Assembly (NCBI GenBank): GCA_902514295.1
Contig: CABXQE010000008.1
Location: 1-53,554, forward strand
From: an uncultured SAR86 cluster bacterium
Lineage (GTDB): Bacteria > Pseudomonadota > Gammaproteobacteria > Magnimaribacterales > Magnimaribacteraceae
Length of the DNA: 53,554 nt
Direction of reading: 5' to 3'
The position numbers and the translations under genes were made by a program. The notes beneath the pieces are model-generated. The model had not been told where the DNA came from, made no database searches, and worked only from the letters and a program-made list of their open reading frames with translations. Positions 29,014 through 37,925 of this stretch are shown piece after piece (within the stretch, counting starts at the first letter, position 1; each line of letters begins with the position of its first letter).

Positions 29014-30180
29014 ATGAATGACCAAGTAAAATATCAAAGAATACCTTTGATATTCGCTTTTAAAGATACTTCTTCGTATAAAGACACTTACGCAGGAGAA
29101 ATTGGCACAGTAGCTTTAACTGCTCATTTATTAAAACCTGTCGATTCAGGTAATAAAACCGCTGTTGTGTTCATGCATCCTACTGGAGGAGGAAGCTATC
29201 TACCTATGCTTAATTCATTAGCTAAACAGAATATAGATACTGTTTGGTGTGATAGTAGATATAGAGGAACAGATTCTGCTTTAATTATGGAAAAGGTCCT
29301 AATAGATTTAGGAAATTGCATTAAATCTTTAAAGAAGGATCATGGATATGAAAAAATAGTTCTAGGAGGATGGAGCGGAGGAGGGTCATTGTCTCTATTC
29401 TATCAATCAGAAGCTGAAAACCCTTCAATTACAGAAACTCCTGCTGGAGATCCAATTAACCTAATAGATGAAAAGTTTATACCAGCTGATGGAATAATGC
29501 TTATAGCAGCACATGAATCTAGACATAGAACCTTTACCGAGTGGATTGATGGCTCTGTTATAAATGAAATTGAACCTGAAGATAGAGATATAGAACTTGA
29601 TATTTATAACTCAGAGAATCCTAACCAACCAACTTATTCTCAAGAGTTTCTAGATACTTACAGAAAGGCTCAAATAGAAAGAAATAGAAGGATAACAGCA
29701 TGGGTACAAGAAAAATTAACTGATTTTAAGAAGGAAAATGAAAATAATAGAGAATTTGGTTTTGTTGTTCATAGGACTATGGCTGATCCTAAATGGCTAG
29801 ATCCATCTATCGACCCTAATGGAAGACAACCTAATTGGTGTTTTTTAGGTGATCCTAAAGTTGTAAATAATAGTCCCATAGGTTTAGCGCGGTATTGTTC
29901 ATTAAGGAGCTGGATGTCTCAATGGAGTTACGACCATGCAAAAGGTGATGGAATTAATTGTGCCAAAAATATATCAGTACCAACCTTAGTAATTGGAAAT
30001 ACGGCAGACGATGGGATAACCCCTTCACATACACACAATTTATATAATGCAGTCGGCAATGAAAATAAAGAATTGATCTGGATTCAAGGCGCTAACCATT
30101 ATTATTTTGGCCAACCAGAAAAATCTAAAGAGTCAGCAGAAACATGTTATGCCTGGCTATCTAAGAATAATTTAATATGA
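29014..30180 (+). CDS. Cytoplasmic alpha/beta hydrolase
   Basis: The protein has 388 residues and no signal peptide. The fold markers are VVFMHPTGGGSY (oxyanion region), GGWSGGGS (nucleophile elbow), IGNTADDGITP (acid) and QGANHYYFG (His). A large, polar cap-like insertion lies between about residues 130 and 270. The start is two bases after the VOC gene and the stop overlaps the next ATG, so the three genes are one transcript. The substrate is unknown; ester or C-C bond hydrolysis in a catabolic route is plausible. Confidence 0.8.
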   Translation: MNDQVKYQRIPLIFAFKDTSSYKDTYAGEIGTVALTAHLLKPVDSGNKTAVVFMHPTGGGSYLPMLNSLAKQNIDTVWCDSRYRGTDSALIMEKVLIDLGNCIKSLKKDHGYEKIVLGGWSGGGSLSLFYQSEAENPSITETPAGDPINLIDEKFIPADGIMLIAAHESRHRTFTEWIDGSVINEIEPEDRDIELDIYNSENPNQPTYSQEFLDTYRKAQIERNRRITAWVQEKLTDFKKENENNREFGFVVHRTMADPKWLDPSIDPNGRQPNWCFLGDPKVVNNSPIGLARYCSLRSWMSQWSYDHAKGDGINCAKNISVPTLVIGNTADDGITPSHTHNLYNAVGNENKELIWIQGANHYYFGQPEKSKESAETCYAWLSKNNLI

Positions 30181-31022
30181 AGAAGATTTTAGTTAATGAA
30201 GTAGGGCCTAGAGACGGTCTTCAGAATATAGATATCATTTTAAATGTAGAGGAGAGATTACAGCTTATAAAGTCACTAGAAAGTGCCGGAATAAATTCAT
30301 TAGAAGTGGGGAGCTTCGTGAGTTCAAAAGCTGTTCCTGCTATGCAAAAAACTGATGCTTTATTAGAAAAACTTTCATCTAGTAGTAATAATTATTCAGT
30401 CCTTATACCTAACACTTATGGCTATAAAGAAGCTAAAAAGAATAACGTTAAAGAAATTTGCTTAGTTTTGTGCGCCACAGAATCTATGAATAAAGAAAAT
30501 ATCAATAAAAACATCAAGGACACAATTGACGAATTTAAAGAAATAATTGATATGGCAAAGAAAGATCAAATAAGAACTAAGATTTATATCTCTGTTGCCT
30601 TTGAATGCCCTTACGAAGGTTTAGTAAGCTCTGATTATGTATATGATCTAACTAAGGAATTTTTCTCTTATGGAATAAATGAAGTAGTGATTGCAGACAC
30701 CATAGGGGCTGGTAAGCCTGATCAAGCTAGAAAACTCTTTAGGAGGTTAGTTAAAGATTTTGGATCATCTAATTTTTCAGCACACTTTCACGATACAAGA
30801 TCTTTAGCTTTATCAAATGTTAAGGCTGCAATGGAGGAGGGCATTACTAAATTTGATTCATGTATAGCAGGGCTAGGAGGTTGTCCTTTTGCTCCAGGAG
30901 CTTCTGGCAATTTAGCAACTGAAGATTTAGTTGCTATGCTGCACAAACAAGGATTTGAAACAGGTATTGATGAAGAAATGCTGCGTAATTCAGCAAAATT
31001 AGCAGCACTACTTACTAGTTAA
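30177..31022 (+). CDS. mvaB: Hydroxymethylglutaryl-CoA lyase-like protein
   Basis: The protein has 281 residues. It matches the HMGL TIM-barrel: NEVGPRDGLQN with Arg12 and Asp13, metal-binding HFHD (203-206), and the loop GLGGCPFAPGASGN with catalytic Cys236. It would cleave HMG-CoA to acetyl-CoA and acetoacetate, the last step of leucine breakdown, or a related 3-hydroxyacyl-CoA. The context (VOC protein and hydrolase, no biotin carboxylase genes) leaves room for a related substrate. ATGA overlap with the gene before. Confidence 0.87.
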   Translation: MKKILVNEVGPRDGLQNIDIILNVEERLQLIKSLESAGINSLEVGSFVSSKAVPAMQKTDALLEKLSSSSNNYSVLIPNTYGYKEAKKNNVKEICLVLCATESMNKENINKNIKDTIDEFKEIIDMAKKDQIRTKIYISVAFECPYEGLVSSDYVYDLTKEFFSYGINEVVIADTIGAGKPDQARKLFRRLVKDFGSSNFSAHFHDTRSLALSNVKAAMEEGITKFDSCIAGLGGCPFAPGASGNLATEDLVAMLHKQGFETGIDEEMLRNSAKLAALLTS

Positions 31023-31023
31023 A

Positions 31024-31569
31024 TTAATAAACTCTCTTTAAACTAGCTTCATTCTTTGTGGGTTCTCCATCTAACATGACTATATTTTCGAAGGACATCG
31101 AGTCATTAGAGTTCATAGTCCATTTCATGTTAGTTACGAAACTTTCATGTTCTGCATGTAAATCAGACTTAGACTTGTCTAGTTTAATTGACATCATTTT
31201 CCCTGCTAGTTGGTCAACTTTAAAAATAGGTTCAGTGCCAAGACCACAGTAATGTTTTACAACCAGTTTTCCATCATCATCACTGTAAGTTGTTAGCATT
31301 TCTACACCATCTTCAACCAAAGTTTCAGTAATAGTATTTCCACCAGAAGTTAATCTAAACTCATAAGAAACATCAAAAACTGCTCCAGTTAAGCCTTGTG
31401 TCATAGTGCCTTCCCATTTACCTAATTTCTCTCTTACTTGCTCAAAAGCTTTACTTTTAGCTTCATCTCCCATTTCTACGTCACCAATAGTCACAGGTTC
31501 AGAAGAAACCAAAGGCAAGCTAAAAAATAAACTAAAACTAATGGCAAATAACGATTTTTTTATATTCAT
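31024..31569 (-). CDS. Secreted DUF1579-like protein
   Basis: The protein has 181 residues with a signal peptide ending near LPLVSSE. The mature part has a lipocalin-like pattern: LGKWEGTMTQGLTGAVFDVSYEF, ITETLVEDGVEMLTTYSDD and KLVVKHYCGLG. It resembles DUF1579/heme-binding-like beta-barrels by appearance, but the assignment is tentative. A clear AAGGAG ribosome site lies at 31577-31582 (read on the - strand). Its end is one base from the convergent HMG-CoA lyase-like gene. Confidence 0.7.
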   Translation of the reverse strand: MNIKKSLFAISFSLFFSLPLVSSEPVTIGDVEMGDEAKSKAFEQVREKLGKWEGTMTQGLTGAVFDVSYEFRLTSGGNTITETLVEDGVEMLTTYSDDDGKLVVKHYCGLGTEPIFKVDQLAGKMMSIKLDKSKSDLHAEHESFVTNMKWTMNSNDSMSFENIVMLDGEPTKNEASLKRVY

Positions 31570-31660
31570 ATTTCATCTCCTTAGAATAGTACTTTAATCT
31601 TTTTAATATAAGACATGTTATTAATTTTAGTGTACTTTATATAATTAAGAAGGAGAAATT

Positions 31661-32350
31661 ATGAATAAAATTAAAATCTTACTAATAGGCATAATCTTAA
31701 GTCTTTCAGCTTCAGTTAAAGCAGAAGTCTTAGAAATCTATACTTGGAAGGCTAATGAAGGTGAATTGCAGAAAATGATCGATGCTTTTATGGAAGCAAA
31801 AGCTATTCATGAATCCGAAGGAGATGTCGTTGTTTCAATTGAACAAACAGATATGGGTGGAACCGGTGAATATCAGTATACGATGAGATGGGATAACTTA
31901 CTCCAATGGGGTGCATATAAGGATCAAATAGGAAATTCTCAGAAATGGCAGAAATTTTGGACTAAGTGGTCTAGAAACCCGGCAGGTAAACTTGTTGCTA
32001 CTGTTTCCGGAGGTTCGTTAGATAACTCTAAAGCCGAAGATTACAGAGATCTTTATGTTTGGTCGGCTTATGAATGGAAAGCTAATCCAGGAAGAGTTCC
32101 AGAAATGTTACAAAGAATGGCAACTTCTAAATCAATTATAGAAAAAACAGGAGCTAGAGTAACAATTTATTCAGAAGGTGGAGGAGGAAGTGGGAATTAC
32201 CATTTTGTTATGTTCTATGACTCTTGGACAGATATGGCTGAAAGTTTCCAGAATCTTGCATCTAATGAAGAATGGCAGTCATTTAATACAACAAACGATC
32301 CAACCATTAGTACATTAATCAGCACTAATACAGGGCAAAAGATAAACTAA
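31661..32350 (+). CDS. Secreted protein with two related ferredoxin-like repeats
   Basis: The protein has 229 residues with a signal peptide ending SVKAE. Two halves of about 100 residues are related: each starts with an aromatic strand (LEIYTWKANEGELQKMI and VWSAYEWKANPGRVPEML), continues through a helix and a Gly-rich turn to a strand ending in MRWDN or MFYDS, then a Trp-rich helix (NSQKWQKFW and SNEEWQSF). This resembles paired dimeric alpha/beta-barrel (NIPSNAP/ABM-like) domains. Function unknown. The ribosome site AAGGAG is at 31650-31655, and a strong terminator follows. Confidence 0.75.
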   Translation: MNKIKILLIGIILSLSASVKAEVLEIYTWKANEGELQKMIDAFMEAKAIHESEGDVVVSIEQTDMGGTGEYQYTMRWDNLLQWGAYKDQIGNSQKWQKFWTKWSRNPAGKLVATVSGGSLDNSKAEDYRDLYVWSAYEWKANPGRVPEMLQRMATSKSIIEKTGARVTIYSEGGGGSGNYHFVMFYDSWTDMAESFQNLASNEEWQSFNTTNDPTISTLISTNTGQKIN

Positions 32351-32368
32351 TTATTTTTTATTCAATTT

Positions 32369-32395
32369 AAAGGCCTCCAAAGAGGCCTTTTTTTT
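32369..32395 (+). terminator. Rho-independent terminator
   Basis: A perfect 9-bp stem, AAAGGCCTC with GAGGCCTTT, a 4-base loop and a run of eight T. It ends transcription of the secreted two-repeat protein 19 bases after its stop codon. Confidence 0.95.
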
Positions 32396-32453
32396 AACTT
32401 TTAACTAGATATAGGTGTCTTAAGACCCTAAAACACTATATGGACTTATTATA

Positions 32454-32481
32454 TATTCGTATAATATATATTATGTTAAAT
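32454..32481 (+). other. dif site for XerC/XerD chromosome dimer resolution
   Basis: The right arm TTATGTTAAAT (32471-32481) is identical to the XerD half of E. coli dif. The left arm TATTCGTATAA (32454-32464) agrees with the XerC half GGTGCGCATAA at 7 of 11 positions. The centre is TATATA against TGTATA. In all, 23 of 28 bases match. It lies in a 181-base non-coding gap just after a terminator, and gene direction switches around it, as expected at a replication terminus. The xer genes are not in the window. Confidence 0.85.
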
Positions 32482-32488
32482 TAACTAT

Positions 32489-32497
32489 TTATCCACA
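32489..32497 (+). promoter_or_regulatory. Perfect DnaA-box sequence next to dif
   Basis: TTATCCACA equals the strongest E. coli DnaA box. Only one copy is seen in this gap, so it is not evidence of an origin and may be chance in AT-rich DNA or a regulatory DnaA site. Confidence 0.35.
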
Positions 32498-32561
32498 TAA
32501 TTAATAACAAAGCCTTAAAACCCTTCTCTTCTATAGACTTATAGTGATATGTAGCATGTAG

Positions 32562-32567
32562 TACAAT
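32562..32567 (+). promoter_or_regulatory. Possible -10 element of the CoA-transferase gene
   Basis: TACAAT lies 9 bases before the ATG at 32577, so a transcript from it would have almost no leader. No Shine-Dalgarno sequence and no good -35 box are visible. Weak evidence. Confidence 0.3.
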
Positions 32568-32576
32568 GCTGACAAT

Positions 32577-33785
32577 ATGAAACCTCTTGACGGTATTAAA
32601 GTAATTGACTTAACCCATATGTTAGCTGGTCCCTATGCGGGCATGGTCATAGCTGATTTAGGTGCAGAAGTAGTTAAAGTTGAGCCATTAGCTCCTGGAG
32701 AAATGACACGAGGTTTGCTTCAATCTGACTCAAATTATTCTTTTAAAGACTTTGGTGCTTATTTCCTAACTCTTAATAGAAATAAAAAAAGCGTTTCTCT
32801 AGATCTTAAATCGGATGATGGATTAAGTATCTTTCATGATCTAGTTAAATCAGCAGATGTTGTACTCAACAATTTTAGTGCTGGAGTAGTAAAGAAGTTA
32901 AAAATAGACTTTGATTCATTGAAAAGCGTAAATCCTAGAATTATCACATGTTCTATTACTGGATTTGGTGAAACAGGACCTCACTCTTCCAGACCTGCAT
33001 ATGATCAGATAGTTCAGGCCTATAGTGGAGGTATGTCGGTTACTGGACCTGATGCTGCAACGCCAACTAGAGCAGGAATACCGATAGGAGATTTAGGTTC
33101 TGGTCTTTATAGCGTAATAGGAATTTTATCTGCCCTCCTCTCTCGTGAACAAACTAACAAAGGTCAACATATCGACATGTCTCTCTTAGACGTACAAATA
33201 TCCCTTTTAACTTACATGGCTACCATGCAAACCTTATCAAATATTGATCCAGAACCTATTGGAAATGCCCACTTTGTACACGTTCCCTACAACAGCTTCA
33301 CTACACAGAATGGTTTTGTTGTCATAGCAGTTATTACAGATGCTTTCTGGGAAGCTCTTTTAAATGTTGTAAATATTGACAGTCTTAGAGATTCCAAATT
33401 TAGTAAGTCAGTTGATAGATTAAAAAATCAAGATTTTATTGAAGCTGAATTGAACAAAATCCTTTCAACAAAACCCTCTGAGTTTTGGATACAAGCTCTA
33501 AACGATGCAAAGGTTCCGTGTGGACCTATAAATACTTTCAGTCAAGCTTTGTCAGATGAGCAAGTAATTCATAGAAATATGGTTGTGGAGGTAGAACACC
33601 CTGATGGTGGAACAGTAAAAATGCCTGGGAATCCAGTAAAACTGTCCTATACCAATGAAGACTCTTACACTCCTCCTCCTCATTTAGGTGTTAACACTAA
33701 GGAAATCTTAAGAGACTGGGCTGGGTATGATGAAAATAAGATTCAAACCTTAATTGATCAAAATATAGTTCAATCAGTAGACTAG
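32577..33785 (+). CDS. CaiB/BaiF-type (class III) CoA-transferase
   Basis: The protein has 402 residues, the normal length. It opens with LDGIKVIDLTHMLAGPYAG, then IADLGAEVVKVEP, FLTLNRNKKSVSLDLKSDDG and ITGFGETGPHSSRPAYDQIVQA, all hallmarks of the family. DMSLLDVQ contains the conserved Asp-Met-Ser segment with the catalytic Asp. It would move CoA between carboxylic acids; the substrate pair cannot be read from sequence. It is the first gene right of dif and stands alone. Confidence 0.92.
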   Translation: MKPLDGIKVIDLTHMLAGPYAGMVIADLGAEVVKVEPLAPGEMTRGLLQSDSNYSFKDFGAYFLTLNRNKKSVSLDLKSDDGLSIFHDLVKSADVVLNNFSAGVVKKLKIDFDSLKSVNPRIITCSITGFGETGPHSSRPAYDQIVQAYSGGMSVTGPDAATPTRAGIPIGDLGSGLYSVIGILSALLSREQTNKGQHIDMSLLDVQISLLTYMATMQTLSNIDPEPIGNAHFVHVPYNSFTTQNGFVVIAVITDAFWEALLNVVNIDSLRDSKFSKSVDRLKNQDFIEAELNKILSTKPSEFWIQALNDAKVPCGPINTFSQALSDEQVIHRNMVVEVEHPDGGTVKMPGNPVKLSYTNEDSYTPPPHLGVNTKEILRDWAGYDENKIQTLIDQNIVQSVD

Positions 33786-33884
33786 TATAAATTTATCTAA
33801 AATATAGCTTACTATTGCTATAAGAATAGTAATTAAGGCTAAAAAAAGCAGTAATCTAGTAAATTTAAATTCTTTTTCTTTCAT
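33774..33884 (-). CDS. Possible 36-residue membrane peptide
   Basis: A short frame beginning MKEKEFKFTR, continuing through LLLFLALITILIAIVSYIL and ending in DKFILVY, i.e. a Lys/Arg-rich head, one membrane helix and a short tail. It fills the gap between the CoA-transferase (overlapping its last 12 bases, antisense) and infA. No strong ribosome site is seen, and A/T-rich DNA easily gives hydrophobic peptides, so support is limited. Confidence 0.4.
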   Translation of the reverse strand: MKEKEFKFTRLLLFLALITILIAIVSYILDKFILVY

Positions 33885-33929
33885 CTTTTACTTTAGAAAT
33901 TCTTCTAACTAGTAGAAAATGTATTATAT

Positions 33930-34148
33930 ATGGCAAAACAAGATTTAATAGAAATGGATGGTGAGGTTGTTGAAACCCTTCCAAATACTACTTTTAGAGT
34001 AAAACTTGAGAATGATCACATAGTTACTGCACACATATCAGGAAGAATGAGAAAACATTACATAAGAATTCTTACTGGAGATAAGGTAAAAGTAGAAATA
34101 ACCCCATATGATCTATCTAAAGGAAGAATAATCTTTAGAGAAAGATAG
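33930..34148 (+). CDS. infA: Translation initiation factor IF-1
   Basis: The protein has 72 residues, exactly the usual length, and is near-identical in pattern to E. coli IF-1: [38 protein letters not shown] and [12 protein letters not shown]. It binds the ribosomal A site during initiation. No Shine-Dalgarno sequence precedes it; the leader is A/T only. It converges on the serine-hydrolase gene with a 3-base gap. Its closeness to clpA is conserved in gammaproteobacteria. Confidence 0.98.
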   Translation: MAKQDLIEMDGEVVETLPNTTFRVKLENDHIVTAHISGRMRKHYIRILTGDKVKVEITPYDLSKGRIIFRER

Positions 34149-34151
34149 GCC

Positions 34152-35318
34152 CTATAAATTATAAAGTTTAATCATTATTGCTGTAAGCAAGGCAAATTTA
34201 TGCTGATCTGCTTCTGGAGTCCACGCCTTACCCCATGCACTGTGCATTGCAATAACTGTTTGAGTGGGTGGGTCTATCCATATCATTTGGCCAAAGATGC
34301 CTTGAGCGTAATAAGATTTATAAGGAGGTCCGCTTAACCACCATTGGTAACCATAATATCTATACCCTTTAGAGGCTTTCGTGGAATCTATCATCCATTT
34401 TTTTGGAAGGACTTCTGTACCATTTTTTAACTTACCTTGGTTCAGGGCAAAAATGCCTACTCTTATATAATCTTTCAAAGTTGCATAAATACAACAACCA
34501 CCTAACTCGTCTAAGAACTTAGCATCCAAACCCCAATGTGCATCAGATTCCATTCCGAAAGGCTTCCATATTTTATTTTCTAAATAGATTGATAAGTTGC
34601 TTCCAACTGCTGAACGAACTATTCCGCCTATAAGATTGCTTTCAGCAGTGTTGTAATTAAATTTCTTACCTGGTTTATTTGTTATCTCTAATTTAGATAA
34701 ATATTTATAAAGATCTGAGGAGTTTAAACCAGCAGCTAAGTTAACATCTGAGTAAGGATCATCATAATCTTCGTTCCATTCAATTCCAGAAGACATTTGA
34801 AGAATATGTTTAATTGAGACCTTATCGTAATTACTTCCAGACAGTTCAGGCAGATATTTAGTTACTGGATCTTTAATGCTTTTGATAAAACCATCTTGTA
34901 TAGCTGCACCGAGTAGCATAGACGTAACTGATTTTGTTACCGAAAAAGAAATCCATTTAGAGTCTTTATCATTACCAAAATTATAGTTTTCATAAAGTAT
35001 ATTGCCCCGCCTTACTATCATCATCCCTGCTACATTAAATTTATTAATATAGTCGTCTAAAGTATAAGTTTTACCTTTGTGTTGATAGGTAAGTTTAGAA
35101 AAATCTAATAATAAGTAATTTAAAGAATAAGGCTTTGAGCTTTTATTGATAGCCCTTGAAGGAACAAAGTAATAACCATTCCTAAATCCATTAAGCTTCT
35201 GTTGTTTATCCCAAAAAAGAATAGAATCTTTAGGGTCTGTTTGAGGTGCAATAGGTTCTTCAGAAAAAGAATTTATAGAAAGTGAAAAAAGTATAAAAAA
35301 TAATATAAATTTTTTCAA
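34152..35318 (-). CDS. Serine beta-lactamase-fold hydrolase (NylB/EstB-like)
   Basis: The protein has 388 residues with a signal peptide [19 protein letters not shown]. The active-site motif is SVTK (Ser126, Lys129), followed by a FNYNTAESNLIGG segment carrying the second-motif Tyr and a late YAQGIFGQMIWIDP region. It resembles 6-aminohexanoate-dimer hydrolase and class C-type esterases more than true beta-lactamases, so antibiotic resistance should not be assumed. The start is TTG, overlapping the clpA stop (TTGA); no other start codon precedes the signal peptide. It is the last gene of the icd-clpS-clpA operon. Confidence 0.85.
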   Translation of the reverse strand: MKKFILFFILFSLSINSFSEEPIAPQTDPKDSILFWDKQQKLNGFRNGYYFVPSRAINKSSKPYSLNYLLLDFSKLTYQHKGKTYTLDDYINKFNVAGMMIVRRGNILYENYNFGNDKDSKWISFSVTKSVTSMLLGAAIQDGFIKSIKDPVTKYLPELSGSNYDKVSIKHILQMSSGIEWNEDYDDPYSDVNLAAGLNSSDLYKYLSKLEITNKPGKKFNYNTAESNLIGGIVRSAVGSNLSIYLENKIWKPFGMESDAHWGLDAKFLDELGGCCIYATLKDYIRVGIFALNQGKLKNGTEVLPKKWMIDSTKASKGYRYYGYQWWLSGPPYKSYYAQGIFGQMIWIDPPTQTVIAMHSAWGKAWTPEADQHKFALLTAIMIKLYNL

Positions 35319-37576
35319 TTTTTTACCTTCTCTTTTTGTTTAGAATTCTCTTTAAATTCAATTGAAACCTCACCATCTTTAAGCTCAACATAAGCTGTAC
35401 CGCCTACTTTAGATAATTTACCAAATAGTATTTCTTCTGCTAATATTTTTTTAATAGAATCTTGTATTAGTCTTTCCATTGGCCTTGCGCCCATATTTTT
35501 ATCATATCCATTTTCTATCAGCCAATTTCTAACTTCTTCGGATACTTCTAATTGAACTTTTTGATGATCTAATTGAACTTGTAATTCCACTAAGAATTTA
35601 TCTACAACAGTCCTTATAACTTCAACTGGTAAAGGATTAAATTTGATTATGCCATCAAGCCTGTTTCTAAATTCAGGCGAAAATGTTTTTTTGATCATTT
35701 CAGTAGCATCACTAGAATGATCTTGAGATTGAAAACCCATACTTGCCCTGCTCATATCTTGAGCTCCCGCATTAGTAGTCATGATTACTACTGTATTCCT
35801 AAAATCAGCCTTTCTTCCATTGTTATCAGTTAATGTTCCATGGTCCATTACCTGTAAAAGGATATTAAAAACTTCAGGATGTGCTTTCTCTATTTCATCA
35901 AGTAAGATAACTGAGTGAGGATGCTTAGTAACTGATTCTGTTAACAACCCGCCCTGATCATAACCCACGTAACCAGGAGGCGCGCCGATTAATCTTGAAA
36001 CAGTATGCCTTTCCATATATTCAGACATATCAAATCTTACAAATTCTATGCCCATGATCTTGGCTAGTTGCTTACTTAGCTCTGTTTTACCAACTCCTGT
36101 AGGACCTGAAAATAGGAAAGATCCAACAGGCTTTTCTTCAACCCTTAACCCTGCTCTAGCTAACTTTATAGACGATGATAGACTTTCTACAGCCTGGTCT
36201 TGTCCAAAAATTACTCGTTTTAAGTTCTCTTCTAATTTCTCTAAAGATTTTTTATCAGAAGAAGAAACTGTTTTCTCAGGAATTCTAGCTATAGAAGCTA
36301 CTATTCTTTCAATGTCTATCTCTGAAATAGTCTTTTTTCTTTTAGATTTAGTAACTAATTTTTGTCTAGCACCAGCTTCGTCTACAACATCTATGGCTTT
36401 GTCAGGAAGATAGCGATCGTTTATATGTTTTGAAGCCAATGAAGCGGCTGCCTTTAATGCTCCTTCTGTGTATTTAATCTCATGATGCTCTTCAAAGCGT
36501 GTCTTTAAACCTTTCAAGATATTGATTGTTTCATCTACAGAAGGTTCGGGGATCTCTATTTTTTGGAATCTTCTGGATAAGGCCCTATCCTTTTCAAATA
36601 TTCCTCTAAATTCTTTATATGTAGTCGAGCCTACAAATTGCAGGCTTCTTTTAGCCAAAGCAGGCTTTAATAAGTTAGATGCATCCATGACGCCTCCAGA
36701 CGTTGCACCTGCACCAATAACCGTATGAATTTCATCAATAAAAAGAATAGCAGACTCGTCACTTTCTAGTTCTTTTAGGACTGCCTTTAGTCTTTCTTCA
36801 AAATCTCCTCGATATTTTGTACCGGCAAGTAAAGATCCCATGTCCAAAGAATAAATAACGCTATCTTTAATAAGGTCAGGTACTTTCTTTTCAGTAATAA
36901 GTTTTGCAAGTCCTTCCGCTATAGCTGTTTTACCAACACCTGACTCTCCTACCAACAAAGGATTATTTTTGCTTCTTCTCGCAAGAATTTGGGTAAGTCT
37001 TTCAATTTCATCCGCCCTTCCTATCAAAGGATCGATTCTTCCTTCTAAAGCTTCTTTATTAAGATTTAGAGTGTATTTCTCTAGAGCAGTGTTAGAGTCT
37101 GGTTCATCGCTTTCTATTTGAGATTCTTCGCCTTCAATACTTATCTTTTCTGAATTTCCATGACTTAAATAACTAACAGCATCTAATCTGGTTAAACCTT
37201 GTGCTTGTAATAAATAAACGCTTTGAGATTCTTTTTCACTGAATATTGCTACCAAAACATTACTTCCTTTAACTTCAGTCTTACCTGAAGATTGAACATG
37301 GAATACTGCTCTTTGTAATACTCTTTGAAAACCTAATGTCGGTTGAATATCAGATACTTCTTCTTTTTCAATTTTTGGTGTTGTCGAACCAATAAATTCT
37401 TCTAGGTCAGTACGTAATTGATCAATGTTAACTTTGTTTGAACTCAAAAGTTCCTGAGAATCAGAATTTTCAAGTAGCGCTAAAAGTAGATGTTCGACAG
37501 TTACAAATTCATGTTTTTGCGTATGTGCTAGCTGAAACGCATTATTTAAATTTTGTTCTAGTTCATTATCAATCAT
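35315..37576 (-). CDS. clpA: ATP-dependent Clp protease ATP-binding subunit ClpA
   Basis: The protein has 753 residues, a normal length. It has an N-terminal double Clp-N repeat ([24 protein letters not shown]), a first AAA+ module with GESGVGKT at about 208-215 and [13 protein letters not shown], a second with GPTGVGKT near 489-496 and [15 protein letters not shown], and a C-terminal ARPMERLIQ sensor 2 region. It unfolds proteins for ClpP and receives N-degron substrates from ClpS. It overlaps clpS by 8 bases and the hydrolase by 4. clpP is not in the window. Confidence 0.98.
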   Translation of the reverse strand: MIDNELEQNLNNAFQLAHTQKHEFVTVEHLLLALLENSDSQELLSSNKVNIDQLRTDLEEFIGSTTPKIEKEEVSDIQPTLGFQRVLQRAVFHVQSSGKTEVKGSNVLVAIFSEKESQSVYLLQAQGLTRLDAVSYLSHGNSEKISIEGEESQIESDEPDSNTALEKYTLNLNKEALEGRIDPLIGRADEIERLTQILARRSKNNPLLVGESGVGKTAIAEGLAKLITEKKVPDLIKDSVIYSLDMGSLLAGTKYRGDFEERLKAVLKELESDESAILFIDEIHTVIGAGATSGGVMDASNLLKPALAKRSLQFVGSTTYKEFRGIFEKDRALSRRFQKIEIPEPSVDETINILKGLKTRFEEHHEIKYTEGALKAAASLASKHINDRYLPDKAIDVVDEAGARQKLVTKSKRKKTISEIDIERIVASIARIPEKTVSSSDKKSLEKLEENLKRVIFGQDQAVESLSSSIKLARAGLRVEEKPVGSFLFSGPTGVGKTELSKQLAKIMGIEFVRFDMSEYMERHTVSRLIGAPPGYVGYDQGGLLTESVTKHPHSVILLDEIEKAHPEVFNILLQVMDHGTLTDNNGRKADFRNTVVIMTTNAGAQDMSRASMGFQSQDHSSDATEMIKKTFSPEFRNRLDGIIKFNPLPVEVIRTVVDKFLVELQVQLDHQKVQLEVSEEVRNWLIENGYDKNMGARPMERLIQDSIKKILAEEILFGKLSKVGGTAYVELKDGEVSIEFKENSKQKEKVKN

Positions 37577-37925
37577 CTTCTTCTACTTGCTCAATATCAC
37601 TTAATAGAGGGTGGCCATTTTCCTTAGCAAAATTATTAACTTGTGCGCTCTTTGTCTCTGCCACCTCTTTTGTAAAGATACCACAAACTCCCTTACCATG
37701 TGTATGTACTGCTAACATAATTTGCTGTGCCTTGTCTCCTTCAAATCCAAAAAATATTTGAAGTACATAAACAACAAATTCCATAGGAGTGAAATCATCA
37801 TTAAGAAGAATAACTCTATAAAGAGGAGGTTTTTTTACTTTTGGTTTTTCTAAGGTTGCAACAGTAGAAGTGTTGCCTAGGTCTTCACTTTGTTTTGAAT
37901 CTTTATTATTTTCTATAGAGGACAT
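37569..37925 (-). CDS. clpS: ClpS adaptor for ClpA
   Basis: The protein has 118 residues: a disordered N-terminal tail, then the ClpS core [23 protein letters not shown] and [21 protein letters not shown]. The NDD-TPMEFV pocket residues that bind N-terminal degron side chains are present. It hands substrates to ClpA, encoded next with an 8-base overlap. Its ATG shares one base with the icd stop codon (TAATG), so it is translationally coupled to icd. Confidence 0.97.
   Translation of the reverse strand: MSSIENNKDSKQSEDLGNTSTVATLEKPKVKKPPLYRVILLNDDFTPMEFVVYVLQIFFGFEGDKAQQIMLAVHTHGKGVCGIFTKEVAETKSAQVNNFAKENGHPLLSDIEQVEEDD

Noticed and set aside
31640-31645. TATAAT before the secreted two-repeat protein as a -10 box
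   Set aside because: It lies only 4 bases before the ribosome site AAGGAG, so a transcript from it would start inside or after that site.
32396-32576. Replication origin (A/T-rich DNA with a DnaA box)
   Set aside because: Only one box, no origin-linked genes such as dnaA, and a dif match in the same gap points to the terminus instead.
34152-35318. Antibiotic-resistance beta-lactamase
   Set aside because: The motifs after SVTK resemble NylB/EstB-type hydrolases; resistance is not supported.
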